Origin: Poa pratensis
Lineage: Eukaryota > Streptophyta > Magnoliopsida > Poales > Poaceae
Reading direction: 5' to 3'
Assembly: GCA_947311845.1 (NCBI GenBank)
Contig: CAMZMU010000034.1
Coordinates: 92,135,263 to 92,199,262, forward strand
DNA: 64,000 nt
Each line of letters starts with the position of its first letter. Position 1 is the stretch's first letter. Below are positions 32,231 through 43,486 of this stretch, piece by piece. Below the pieces are notes generated by a model, which was given only the letters and a program-made list of their open reading frames with translations, ran no database searches and had not been told where the DNA came from. A program made the position numbers and the translations under genes.

Positions 32231-33348
32231 CGGAAAGGCAAACGCTAGGCGTCAGTCGGATGTAGCGATACCTCGCTACAGCCGCCTCCAGAGCCGTCCG
32301 ATCTATTAAAGTGAAATGATCTCACGCGTCCGATCTATATAGCAAAAACGTTTCGCGTGTAGCACTGTTTGTCTGTGTATGCTACATCCCGTGTAGCAAA
32401 AAATATTTCAGAAAATGTTGCGTCCGATGAATGTAGCAAAAAAAATCTGACACAACAATTTTTGTTTGCGCATGTAGCAGGTTGTGTAGCAAAAAAATTC
32501 GGATATACAAAAATTGCAACATATAGCAAAAAATAAAATGATGTAGCATTTTAAACACAACCATGTAGCAAAAACCAACAACATATCCAACAAATCCCAA
32601 TTTGATTGTAGCAAAATGTGAGTTCACAGTCACTTTTGTAGTAGCATAGCATGTGCTCTAAATTCATTGTAGCACTTTGCCCACGCTTACACAACAAAAA
32701 CGAGTCTCACATGTAGCAAAAGTGCACACCGCATGCAACATCAACAAAACCCCAAAACTGACCTCTCACTGTCATCGCCAATGGAGGCATGCCCATGACC
32801 GATTCGAGCTCTCCATCCATGAATCTGCCACCCCAGAGGCCTGTAGAAGTTAGATGGAGCGAAACCCTAACGCAATCCAGTCGCGGGGCATCGTCATCTC
32901 CAAATCCGGCGAAGATAGGGCGCCTCACCATTCATGGCCTCCATGGTGGCGTGCTGGTCGGCGGCGCACCGGCGGTTGGAATCGAAGCCGGCAAGGAGAG
33001 AGGTCTGCGAGGCCGCAACGCCGGTGGTTGGAAGGGGAGGCGGCCGGGAGGGAGGTCCATGAGGGAGCGAGGAGACGGCGCTGCCGTCGTGCGAGCGGAA
33101 CTCGTCGCCGGCCGCAGAATCCCGGCCGCATGGCTCGCCGACGTGCAGCGCGGCTTCGTCTCGATGGCCACCATGCCTATCGTTTCCTTGTTGTTATTAG
33201 GAGAGAGAACGTGAGGGGAGGGAGATAAGATAGAGAGAGAACGTGGACATAACGTGAGGGGCAGGTCGCGTGCGCTCGTTCACTCGCGTGCGCGTGGCGC
33301 CGACTCGACTGATGGATCAGTCGGTTGATAGATAGAGTTTTCCGTACG
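32231..33348. mobile_element. 1.1-kb insertion upstream of F-box gene 4 (possible Mutator-like, GC-rich cargo)
   Basis: In F-box genes 2 and 3 the words TTACAGCAGCA, A/GATACTGGTTAAA are continuous. Here the same sequence is split by 1.1 kb, with AAATAC at both edges (32225-32230 and 33351-33356). The left half has repeated TGTAGCAAAAA words (32330-32720). The right half (32780-33230) is GC-rich and looks like captured genic sequence, but no family was recognised. The ends share GGAAA in inverted orientation. The exact superfamily is uncertain. Confidence 0.5.
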
Positions 33349-33404
33349 GAAAATACTGGTTAACTAAACTTCTATGGCCATAGATGGTCCAACTTCCTAA
33401 GTCT

Positions 33405-33665
33405 GTTCTGAACTAACAAAGACACTAAAAATGGCATTTGGGAGAAGCCCAAGTCTCTTCCATACTTCCTTTTCGCAAGAAGGGGATGTACTCCAAAAGT
33501 GTGCTTCATAAGCGGAGCTGGCTGAGTAGTGAGTAGCGACCATTTGCCGTTAGGGTCCAGATAATGGAGTCCTCCTCATTAGGAGAAAGCTGGACGCCCG
33601 AGACCAATTGCAAGACTAAGCCCCAAAGGTGAACAAACTGCTTAATGTAGCACATCCTAGACCTA
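33405..33665 (-). pseudogene. LINE reverse-transcriptase C-terminal fragment
   Basis: The minus strand carries PNEEDSIIWTLTANGRYS followed after a frame change by SAYEAHFWS and VWKRLGLLPNA. This is the pattern of the LINE zf-RVT region (D.I.W..T.G.YS...AY and W....P). Frames are broken. It is a short degraded fragment. Confidence 0.55.
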
Positions 33666-34270
33666 TATTCTTATAATAACTGGAGGTGGAAACATAGGTA
33701 ACACCAACTCAACCCGGAAATTATTACGATCACCATCATAACCATATCATTGTATTAGGAATCAATGATTAATTCTAGCCTCATTTCCGGCAAAATTTTG
33801 TAAATACAGTTGGATAATACACCCTGCAACTCAGGCTATATACGGGACAAGCTGCATGTTTATTCCTTCCATGTATCTATACTTTCTCCATAGTCATACT
33901 CATACCACCCTTCAATTCTATCAGACGGACACCGGGAGACCATCATGGCGATGAACCCTCCCAGTAGAACACGCTCCGAATCGTCTTGATGAAGAAAGAC
34001 AAAAAAAAAAAACTTTGCGCGCCGAAACCCCAACCCGCCGAGGCCGAGGAAAAAAGGTGTCATCAATGGTGGTGCTACTAGAACGGCCACCATCTCCTCT
34101 TCTTCGCCTATGTGACCTCGGAGCGTCTGTTCACAAACCATTACAAAAGACATGTTTTCAGTGATTATTGTAGCCGGGCAGGGACTGGCGGTCAATGTGC
34201 AATGTTGGTTGCATACTTGGCGACGAAGACCGGACACGCATTGCATGTATGCCAATAGCAGGCAGGCATG
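33666..34270 (-). other. Probable 3' UTR and downstream region of the OTU gene
   Basis: The sequence follows the OTU stop codon. A 131-codon open frame at 33860-34255 shows no family resemblance and lies in the expected 3' UTR, so it is not called a gene. Confidence 0.45.
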
Positions 34271-36710
34271 CTACTCACCGTTCTGCGGGAATATCGAATT
34301 GTAGTGGACCTCTGCCCAAAAGCTCAACAGCACCACTGCAACCAGGAAATCAACGGTGAGTTTAAGAGTTTAGTACCGGTTGAGCATGACCAGGACTACC
34401 ACACTTGGAAGTGGGAAAAAATTATTAATATACCTTTGTTGGACTTCACAACCTTGGGTTGGATCTCGATGTAGCATGTATCCTTGAACGAAGTCATGAC
34501 GAAAATCTTCACACCGTACTGCATCAGATAGTCAAATTACATTAGAAAGACCTTTAAAAGTACAATCCTTGTCAGCTGTGATATGTTATACCATGAGTAA
34601 GACAGCGTGGAGAGGGGTAATGTAAGCACCTTGTCAGCAGCTGCCTGTAAAGTCACATGGTCACCCCATTCACCGTTTCTGTTGGTTTACGTGCTCAAAC
34701 ATTAGTTAGGAAAGCATTCACATGCATTTAATTTGTACTTGTCATGAATGGTTTTTGAACTGTGGAAGCGTACCGTGACAGTTTGTCCAAATACTCATCA
34801 TATGCCATGGGGACATATCCATCATAGGCATCACGGTTACTTTTAAGCTGGAAGGGGTTATTTATTAGAAAAAAGATGGAAGTGAAAAAGAAATAGTGAG
34901 ACAAACGATCACGAAACAAACACCAATACTGTTGATTACCTGGCTAAGTATCTGCTCCCTCACAAACTCATGGTGGTCGGGAGTTTGGTAAAGCTGATCT
35001 GATAGCGCACGGAACTGTGGAATTGAGAACGTCAGATTAGCATCAATTTGTTGTAAATTATGTACCATGAGTATAACAGTCAGTAACAATGGAATAACTC
35101 AGAAAACTGACCTAGCTACTGCTGCTTTTGACAAAATAAAATCAAGTATTCAGGTGAGGATGGAGTACTAACCTGACAGTTACCATCACCTTTCACCTTG
35201 TGCTCAACTAGATCATACACCCTCAACCTACAACAATACTCATGTAAAATTACTGAACTACAGCTGGACAGTCTTACACTTCAAAAACATATGAAGAAAC
35301 ATCATTAGACTTATTATAATAATTTCAATCCATAGTAAATTCAATACTTTTGCAGCATTTACTAACAGAGTCCTGTGAAGCATGAGAGATGCATATTACA
35401 TAAAACTGGAAATAAAGACAGACCTGTCTGACAACCTTTCATGGTCCATGGTGGCTTCGTCGAATGATGGAATTTCGCCATTAATTTTAGGGACATGCTG
35501 GATAAGGCCGAAACAAATATTTTAATCAGAGTTGGAAATGTAATAGAATAAAGCTACTAATAAATGCAGCAGACATTTACCATGGGTTCTTTCCTTCTAA
35601 ACAACAGAGGTATCGGAAAAGGAATACTCTGTGGTTAATTGTGCAGATAGCAGTTGTAACTTGTTTTTTGTTAGATACTGAGGTACGAGTAATAACGTGT
35701 TCCCATGATAGTATACAAGGAAGGCAGTACTCACAGCTTTACCTTATAAATGGAACCTGGTAGCCACAGTTTTCACTAGGATGTTGCCAAATTATACAGG
35801 ACATGAATTGACGCGGACTATTGAATATTGAAATTTATTTCACCTTTTAATATACTTAAAAACTTTTAGATTAGAAGAATTTGTTGTCATGTTGTCTACT
35901 AAATTATAAGGTATTTACGGTCAATTATACAACTGACAGATATATTGGTGTAAATTTTTAATGAAATTTTAGTTACATGTATGCAGATAAGTTGTCAATG
36001 ATCTTATGTTGTTGTCGCTTAGAGCTGTTGCCTAATGTGGCCATTGCTTAGTAGTTACTTCAGTTCCAAGCTTCCTTAGAAGAATTTTTTATTTTTTCTG
36101 GTTGCTAAGGAGACAAATCAAAAACTTAGCTAATCAATACTGATTCTTAACCTGACTTAAAGGATTAATAGACTCACGGGAACTGGGACCATGTCGTAAA
36201 ATCTCGTCCCTACTTCTTCCTCCATTTCAGAACAGTCGTGACTGCTAGGGTATGAGGATGAACTAGGAGGATCTACATAGACGGCCTCATGCTCCTGCCC
36301 ACCAACATTTCCTGAAACACACGACAAACATTAAGGGGGAAAGAAAAAATGCGAAAGGTAAACACTGAATCATTCTATGGACCATTTTCACTACCATGAT
36401 GGTACATGTCTACTGACGGGTTGTAATAACCATACGTAAGTGCAGAAGAATGCAAGTGTGTCTCATCTGGATGTGATGCATCTGCAGAACCAAAAATATA
36501 TACATGAGGAATGCTGTCTCACTGTTCATGGCTTGTTTTTGCACAAAATACTTCACGGCATTCCACAAAACTACCTCTAGGATAATGGTGGTCATAATAG
36601 TTGCCATCAGCGTAGCCATTAGGATGTGCATAGCACCCGGTAGAAGGAAGAGGATAATCAAAAAGGCGGTGAGCCCAGGGGAAATTTTGATCCCTCTCAC
36701 ACATGATCAT
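34271..36710 (-). CDS. OTU-domain deubiquitinase (OTU9/10/11/12 type), 297 aa, 11 coding exons
   Basis: Eleven exons join in frame: 36575-36710, 36383-36481, 36178-36311, 35581-35628, 35424-35497, 35173-35227, 34940-35014, 34774-34847, 34630-34678, 34434-34518 and 34271-34335. All introns are GT-AG and the total is 894 bp. The C-terminal half is an OTU cysteine protease domain. LRVYDLVEHKVKGDGNCQFR places catalytic Asp178 and Cys181, DGYVPMAYDEYL and GEWGDHVTLQAAAD are family blocks, and FWAEVHYNSIFP gives the catalytic His287. The N-terminal 120 residues are Tyr/His/Ser-rich and poorly conserved. Such enzymes cleave ubiquitin chains. The start is the first ATG of the exon (MIMCERDQNF); a 5' UTR exon lies far upstream. 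No lesion is visible. Confidence 0.93.
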
Positions 36711-37937
36711 CCGTTGGACTCGAATTCTCTGTCAAAAGCACTGCCCTAACGAGCAGATTAAATGATTTTAGCATTAGGGAATTGGCACTAAAACAATAAC
36801 AGAAACTAATTTTGCGTGGTCCCAGCAAAGTCAAGCAGTGTTGAGGCTTGGCATAAATGAATGATTTGAGTCATCACTATCGTGACGATAAAGACAGATT
36901 GTAGAAAACAAACAAATCATCACGCAATCCTCCCAGGACCACTACCGCACTAATATGAACACATCTTCTTATCAATGTAAGCAACCAGATGAACAACCTA
37001 ACAACATGCAGGATCAAGACCTTTTTTGGTTTGTTGCGCACTGATCAAACAACCCAATATTATAACTCCCACCATACAGAAAACTGCAACAGCCTCACAA
37101 TCCAATCAGACACCTTTTTAGCAGCCTTAAAATAGTAGATTAACTGCAGATTATGCTGGAAAGGTCGTTTAGAGAGTCAGCTAACCACAACTGATACATC
37201 TACCTTAATTTTTTTGATGCGGACATATGAATTATTCACTACAAACTGCTACGGTAGGGCCTTCCCTACTGTTTTCTGCCAAACAAAATCTAAATAATTA
37301 ATGACAATATATGGATAACTGCATCTGGCCATACTATTTTCCTGCATAGTTGACTGGTTGTTGGTTATATAACTCTAGAGAAAAAAAAATGAAAAATGGT
37401 GGAAAAGTTGCAGGACTATAATGACAATCCAGCAAGCCTCCTCCAATCAAAACATTGAGAAGAAACAAACGCACAGCCTTGTTCGAAAAAGCAGCCTCAA
37501 CGATCATGGACCTCCAAACTGCAGCAACCTTAGGACACAAGATTGCAGCTTTGTTGCTTTCGGTTCGAGGTCCTAGAAACTAAAAGAGTAAAAGGGCGCT
37601 CCTTTTTGTCGCAACAAGATACCACGGCCAACCAATTTAGCACGAGATTACGCCCTGAATTAATCCATCCATAGTTCCATACACAGTGACACAGGTTACA
37701 GCAGAGCAACATCGCCGGTAGGTGGATTATCGCGCCAACACAGAATCAATTCAACAGCAGCAACAAAAGGGCAATCAACGAAACAGATGGTATAATAATA
37801 ACAATAAAGAGAAGTATTAAAAGCGAAGCATCTCAGGATGACGACCGAATTACCTCCTGAAACCAACCGCGGCATCGATCGATTGAAAGTTACCGCGTCA
37901 AACCAGAATCAAATCAGAGAAAGCGAGGCGCACTAAC
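36711..37937 (-). other. 5' UTR intron of the OTU gene
   Basis: A donor CAG/GTTAGT at 37936-37938 and the start of the coding exon near 36750 bound an intron of about 1.2 kb. It is AT-rich and contains no recognised gene. Confidence 0.65.
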
Positions 37938-38205
37938 CTGGACACGATCAGTCACTCCGCCGGTGGACGGCGGTGGCCAAAAATCAGATCTTTTCTCCCC
38001 CGCCGGAGGAGACTATGCGGCGGCGGCGGCTCCGGGCGGGTTCGTCGTCCAGGCGAGAGGCCGCGACTGGAGGAGGCAGGGGTCATCCGGGAGGCGAGGG
38101 GCATGGATCGACGCGACGCCGGCGGCACAGCGCGCGCGGAATTGGTGCCGGCGGGACGGAGGGGATTGTAGTTCCTTTCCGGAGGAGTGGTGTGGAACGA
38201 GCGCG
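37938..38205 (-). other. 5' UTR exon of the OTU gene
   Basis: A GC-rich segment ending at a good splice donor (37938). Its 5' limit is estimated from the TATA box just upstream. No ATG-initiated conserved frame is present. Confidence 0.6.
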
Positions 38206-38230
38206 AGAGAGGGACGAAAGAACTTATTTT

Positions 38231-38239
38231 TATTTTATA
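38231..38239 (-). promoter_or_regulatory. TATA box of the OTU gene
   Basis: The minus strand reads TATAAAATA within a longer A/T run, positioned about 30 bp before the presumed transcription start of the GC-rich leader. Confidence 0.6.
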
Positions 38240-38250
38240 TTAATTCGCTG

Positions 38251-39080
38251 GGCCGGCACGCGGCTCGTGTTTACTTTATAGTTGTGGTAACTGCAAGAGG
38301 GTGTTTGTTTTGCATTAAAGGACCTCCCTTGTTTTCGTGTAGCTTTCGGGTCCTTCGAGTGACCAAGATGACCTTCTTCTCTCTTGTGGGACATTAGTTA
38401 ATGACTTGTCCTTTTGGCCATTTTAGGAAGAGAAGAGAAACGCATGGGCACGGTGGTGGCTTTGATAGTTGAATACCCGCCAAGTATGACCATGTTTGAG
38501 AACCCGGAGAGGCAGAGGAACATAACAAGAATTGCATAGCTTTCGACGGCGGGGTACACAACATGTTTGATGGTGGTGACACGGGACGGGGCAGCGGGCG
38601 ACCCTTTCGGATTGTTTTGTTTTAACTAGATGTCTCGTGTGGAACAGAATGGTGGCGATGCTATGGACATGGTGGAATGGACAAACATAACATGGGTGGA
38701 GCCAAAAAAACGGTGCTAGAGCAACGGCTAGAACAAATGCCGTGCTAGTGAGGCGAAGACGACATCATACGTTATCTAGGTAGCTCTGTGGCTCAGTGCG
38801 AAAAGACTATTTAGCGAGGCGGAACGGAGCGACATCAAGCAATGACGTATATTGGATGTAAACTAATCTTTGGTAAATAGAAGAAAAAAAAGGAATTGGT
38901 TCTCGCTCACATCGAAACCAAATATATTTAGAGCGAGACCAGGCCTCGGGACAACTCCAACATGTAAGATTCAATTAGTTGGTTGATATCCTCGAAAATG
39001 TGTACTTTTATTTCTCTAGAGTCGTGTGATCATTTTTCGTTCTGGGGACACGATGTTGCTTGTAGGATATGGCGTATATA
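38251..39080. repeat. Intergenic; 38810-39080 is the first copy of an old duplication
   Basis: Bases 38810-39080 align imperfectly with 40555-40850. Shared words include GCGAGGCGGAACGGAG, AAACTAATCTTTGGTA, AAATATATTTAG, GTAAGATTCA and GTTGCTTGTAGGA. No gene was seen. Confidence 0.6.
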
Positions 39081-39089
39081 TAAAACAAA

Positions 39090-39208
39090 GAGTGAAACGC
39101 ACCGGAGGTCACGAAGTTGCGCGAAAAGAAAGGATTGGTCACCAAGTTGCGAAACCTCAATTATGGGTCACCAAGTTGTGGAAATCCCAAACTTTGGTCA
39201 TTCCGTCA
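39090..39208 (+). repeat. Left TIR of the Mutator-like element
   Basis: 119 bp, about 90 percent identical by eye to the inverted right terminus. It includes two internal GGTCACCAAGTTG words, so part of the TIR is itself repetitive. Confidence 0.88.
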
Positions 39209-40401
39209 CGGCGTCATCACGCTGCCTGTAATTTTTTGCAAATACCCCCTTCAGCTTTTAGTTCTTCTAATTTGCAGTCCTTTATCTCAACAATTTACAG
39301 AGCAAAGCAGCAGTTCCGGCGTCTGGTCGGCGACCGCCGGTGCCCGACCTCCCTCCCTAAACCTGCCGTTGGGTAGGGTATGGACACACCCGTGTCTTGC
39401 CCACACCCATACCCACCATACACCTCACCCGTCCTTGCCCTCCCCATTTGTTCATTACCCAAATTAAACATGATTTACCCATATCCAATGGGCAATTACT
39501 AGTGCGGCGACTTGTGGGGAATAGGAGTAGGCGCAAGAAGAAGAGGACGAGCTCAGGGGCGCTCCTGCAGTGCCTCGGGTGCTCGAATTGGAGCGTTGGA
39601 GGAGGGGGCCGTGCTCAGCTCGTACTCAGCTCCTCCCGCCCGGCACCATGTCCGGCTTCTTCCACGCCGCCGCCTGGCACCACGGCCGCCACGTCAGGTC
39701 GTCGGCCGTCCAAGCTCAGCTCCTGCTCAGGTCGCCGGCCGTCCATGCCGTCATCGAGCCGAGCGCCCGTCGGGCCGGCGAGCTCTGCGGTGCTCCGGCA
39801 AGGCACGACCAGGGGCCGCGCTAGTGACCTTGAAGCCGTTCCCGGCGTGCAGGTGAGGTCGTTGTGCACGCCAAATCGCTGCTAGCGGCGGCCGCCACCG
39901 ACGAGACGGCGGTCTCTGAGCTGAAGCCGGCATGGCCGCCGCCGTGCTATCCATTCGCTGCCACGGAGCCATGCTGTCCGCGCCAAGGACATGGGCCGGC
40001 TGGAGAGGAGTACGAGAAGAAAGCCAGGCGCACAGGTGCGGCAGCTGGCGTCGTGCTGCACAACGCCGCGGACTCGGCCGTCACGCTCGCCCTCGCCGTC
40101 GGCGGCCACATCACCCTCTTCTGCTCCGCGCTCTACATCCCTGCGTAGCTGCCTTCTCTCCGCCGCCGAGCCACACTTCTGCAGTCGCTGCATCGCCGCG
40201 ACGCCCGGCGCGGCCGCGACCCTCCTCGGCAGGGACATCCATTGCTGACGTCATGCTGACGTCAGCGTTTCTTTCACAGAGAAGGACCTTCTATTCGAGA
40301 GTCAACTGGACGTGGAAATGAGAAGCTAACTTGTTTCAGGGTGTTTTCTGCAAAAACGAGCAGCAGCTCACGGTGCCACGTCAGCGAGTTCACGGCACTG
40401 C

Positions 40402-40520
40402 TGACGGAATGACCAAAGGTTCTCATTTCCACAACTTGGTGACCTATAATTGAGGTTTCGCAACTTGGTGACCAATCCCTCCTTTTCGCGCAACTTCGTA
40501 ACCTCCGGTGCGTTTCACTC
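40402..40520 (-). repeat. Right TIR of the Mutator-like element
   Basis: Inverted copy of 39090-39208. It ends GCGTTTCACTC directly before the 9-bp target duplication. Confidence 0.88.
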
Positions 40521-40529
40521 TAAAACAAA

Positions 40530-41926
40530 ACTATTGTTGATGCATGGAGAGAATCGAGCTAGCGAGGCGGAACGGAGGCGACATGTCCACAACGAAGTAG
40601 TAGGGTGCCGTAAGAAGGATGTATAGTGTCTCTAAACTAATCTTTGGTACAAAAATGAGTCGGTTGCCGCTACATCAAAATCAAATATATTTAGGAGCAG
40701 ACTCGGCCTTATTGAGTCTACTCCACGGTCGACGGGTAAGATTCAGCTAACTAGTCGGTTTCATCGAAAACATGTACGTACTTTCAGTTGTCTAGAGTTA
40801 TGTGGTTATTTTTGTGGGGGGAGACACGGAGTTGCTTGTAGGACACATGGAATTCATTATGACACAATACATCCGCTTATGCACGAACCATTAAGCATCA
40901 TTCTCTTTTGCTACACGCGACTTGCGATTGTTTGTTTGGTAATTGGCAAAGAACCCTGCCAACTTCGCTTCTCCATCCAAGGAACCCTACTTGCATAGCC
41001 AAGCCAACGCGTTGATAAAGTTTAACACTATTGAATGATCTAAGCATTTTTAAGCATACTTATTAAAGTAAAATGACGATCGGGAAACCAATTCGAAGAA
41101 ACTGCATGGACTGCCAGGGAAAAACGACTCCGAGTCCCATCGAGGCGTCGACCAGTGGAATCACGCGTCAGCGGGCCGGGCCCCACCTGCCTGGCCAGCG
41201 AGCGTTGAAGTCACAGGCTGCTCGGATTCCGAGGGAATCTGGGCGCTCTGCCCGGCATCTGACGGCTGCCAGTCAGGCCCATGGGCCCCGCGGATCGTAC
41301 CCGCGCCTGGACGCGTCCAAGTCCAACCCGGTGGGCTTTGGCTTCTCCTCTCGGCGCTGGGGCAACCAGCCAAAACGCCCCTGAAATCTTCTCCTGTTTT
41401 CGTACCACCCAAAGAGCAAATGTCAAACTCAGGCTTTAATCTTTGGTGAAAATATGGTACTCCGTATTCTTTTTTAAGGAGCCTGAGAGTGACCGGCATT
41501 GCAAATTCACAAACAATGGATTACTGGTTGAAAACATTGCACAATTTTCTTCTCAATGGATTTCTTTTACTAGATAGTTTGCTATCTGCTGGAGCTGATG
41601 TTGAGATGATAATGCTTGATTTTGGGTGGGATAGGGGTCACACTCGTCAACCTTGGTGCGTGCCGTTGCGTCTGATGGCGTCCACATCCCAACACACTAA
41701 GCTAAATGTAAAAGTGGCGGTGAAACAAAATAGAGTTAGCAGCGTTGTTACGAAATGTGATTGGTGAAGAAACTAGCGGCGAGCGAAATCTTAGCACTAA
41801 GGTTAGAGCTTAATTAGAACACCTGCGACTCACGTCGCCCAAACCAGGTGCTAACCACTGGAAAATAAGTGGAGACCAATCTCGAAAAAATAAATAAATA
41901 GGTGGAGACATCCATTTGGCCTCTAT
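40530..41926. other. Intergenic; 40555-40850 is the second copy of the duplication at 38810
   Basis: After the duplicated segment, bases 41060-41390 are moderately GC-rich. Open frames there are on both strands with no family resemblance. No gene is called. Confidence 0.45.
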
Positions 41927-41935
41927 GTTAGGATG

Positions 41936-42249
41936 GGAACCGGATCCTCTAACGTTGAGAAGGAAAGTCAGCGAAAAATGTGAAGGAAAGTCAGGGTACT
42001 TAGCATAAGTTTGTGTATTATGTGCCGTATTTAATTACTATAGATAATTACTAGTATAGATCACCTAAACTAAAAAATTGCATCACAGTTTTTGATGGAA
42101 AGCAACGACGTTAAACACACAAGCTTAGATTTGTACTATACAAACTAATTTGAATCGTATTAGAGTTAAATAATATGGATGTGAAGAAGGAAAGTCAGGC
42201 TACTGTAGCTTACCTGACATTACTCCTCAACGTTAGAGGATCCGGTTCC
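41936..42249. mobile_element. Mutator-type MITE with 9-bp target duplication
   Basis: It begins GGAACCGGATCCTCTAACGT and ends with the exact complement ACGTTAGAGGATCCGGTTCC, with inverted homology extending to about 24 bp. The perfect 9-bp direct repeat GTTAGGATG flanks it (41927-41935 and 42250-42258). It is 314 bp, AT-rich inside and non-coding. Confidence 0.92.
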
Positions 42250-42258
42250 GTTAGGATG

Positions 42259-42685
42259 ACGTCCTTGGATCAAAGCACACATTGAAGTTGAGACGTATAA
42301 GTCTTTGTTAGGCAAAAAGATTTCACCTAAAAATAGACTGATTGGAGGTTAGCATTTGTTTACTAAGTTTTCAAACACTACCTCAATCTTCATTTCGGTG
42401 GTGCACGTGCTTTCCAACATGCTAATTTTTGCCCACTAATTGAAACAACGAAACATTGATTATATGTCACGGAGATTATACAGTTGCATTCGTATTCGAA
42501 TAAAGTTTCTAATGATATAATTTTTATAAAGTGTCACACATGTATTGTTTGTAAAATTAGTGATCAAATTTAAGACACGACAATCCAGTGCGTCACATGG
42601 ACGGAGGGAATACACATTTGTTGGCATGGATTCTAGATCTACTCTTTCACCTTAAGCTTTCGCTTAGCGCCCAGTGACGCCTATG
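42259..42685. other. Intergenic, AT-rich
   Basis: No gene or clear repeat. A short CATGGACGGAGGGAATAC near 42597 resembles one Stowaway end without a partner. Confidence 0.4.
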
Positions 42686-42694
42686 CTCTTATCC

Positions 42695-42877
42695 CAGGGC
42701 GGAGGCAGGATCTACACTTAATAGGGGCCAACGAAGCTAATTTTCTCAAAAGGGGGCCAGCTTAGCTAATCTGCATGTATTAAACCATGTAATCTTCTCT
42801 CAAACTGTCAATATAGCTTGCTACAGCATATGACAGGGTGGGCCATGGCCCTGCTGGTCCCCCTAGCTCCGCCACTG
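42695..42877. mobile_element. hAT-type MITE
   Basis: Termini CAGGGCGGAG and CTCCGCCACTG (complement CAGTGGCGGAG) form an imperfect inverted repeat. CTCTTATC occurs on both sides (42686-42693 and 42878-42885), with one extra C before the left end. 183 bp, non-coding. Same general family as the element at 4734. Confidence 0.8.
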
Positions 42878-42885
42878 CTCTTATC

Positions 42886-43472
42886 GCCTACATTAATCAA
42901 TTTCCCAAACACGAGAAGTTTTCCCCCTCAAGAAACGCTTACGACATTCCGCCGCCTTCTTTATTTAATTACAAATAATTCCATTTTCGTTCATCATCTA
43001 GCTAGCCATCTCTTTCCGTCGCTCGTCACCCGTCATGGAGGCAGATGCCAAAAGAACACTCAACGACCTTGCGTGTGCCGCCCTAGCTGGTTGCATGAAA
43101 AACCTCCATGGCCATTTCATACGTGACAGGCACAACCGGCTTAGCTATAAGTACAGAGCCAGCGTTGCTTTGCTTCAGCTACACACCCCTCTCGTTGCTG
43201 TTTCCTAATCTTTTTTTTCTCGAACTGCATTTGTAGTGTTCCGTGATGGAGATTGATTAGGTCGTGAAAAGAAAAGAGGGAGAAAAATCATAATTAATGA
43301 GACGAAATGATTTTAGGAAGAGGTAGGGCCGCATATATCTACATCGATCTTAATCAGGATGACTTGGATCTGACACGACATTGTCCGTCCTGTTCCTAAT
43401 GCTTGTTGGGAATGGCCTCATTCATTGTCCATGTCAACATTAAGAATCCACGTGAAAGTTTTTTGGTTCATT
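42886..43472 (+). other. Intergenic with a possible orphan promoter
   Basis: CTATAAGTA near 43145 resembles a TATA box followed by a pyrimidine-rich leader. A 57-codon frame at about 43035 (MEADAKRTLNDLACAALAGC) crosses it but resembles no known family. The retroposon at 43487 lies 340 bp further on and could have disrupted whatever followed. Confidence 0.3.
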
Positions 43473-43486
43473 CAGAAAAACAGAGG

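Larger units (their letters stand above)
39090..40520. mobile_element. Mutator-like element with long TIRs and GC-rich cargo (Pack-MULE type)
   Basis: The 1,431-bp element has 119-bp terminal inverted repeats (39090-39208 and 40402-40520) beginning GAGTGAAACGCACCGGAGGT. It is flanked by a perfect 9-bp duplication TAAAACAAA (39081-39089 and 40521-40529). A 9-bp duplication with long TIRs identifies the Mutator superfamily. There is no transposase. The interior (39290-40260) is strongly GC-rich with overlapping open frames on several strands, as in Pack-MULEs that carry captured gene pieces. The longest plausible piece, 39864-40148 (plus), ends in a hydrophobic VTLALAVGGHITLFCSALYI segment. I could not assign the parent gene. 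Confidence 0.9.

Noticed and set aside
32789..33228. Plus-strand frames of 124-141 codons
   Set aside because: GC-rich cargo within the insertion upstream of F-box gene 4; no domain recognised and no splice or promoter context.
33860..34255. 131-codon minus-strand frame directly after the OTU gene
   Set aside because: It has no recognisable domain and its position fits the OTU 3' UTR.
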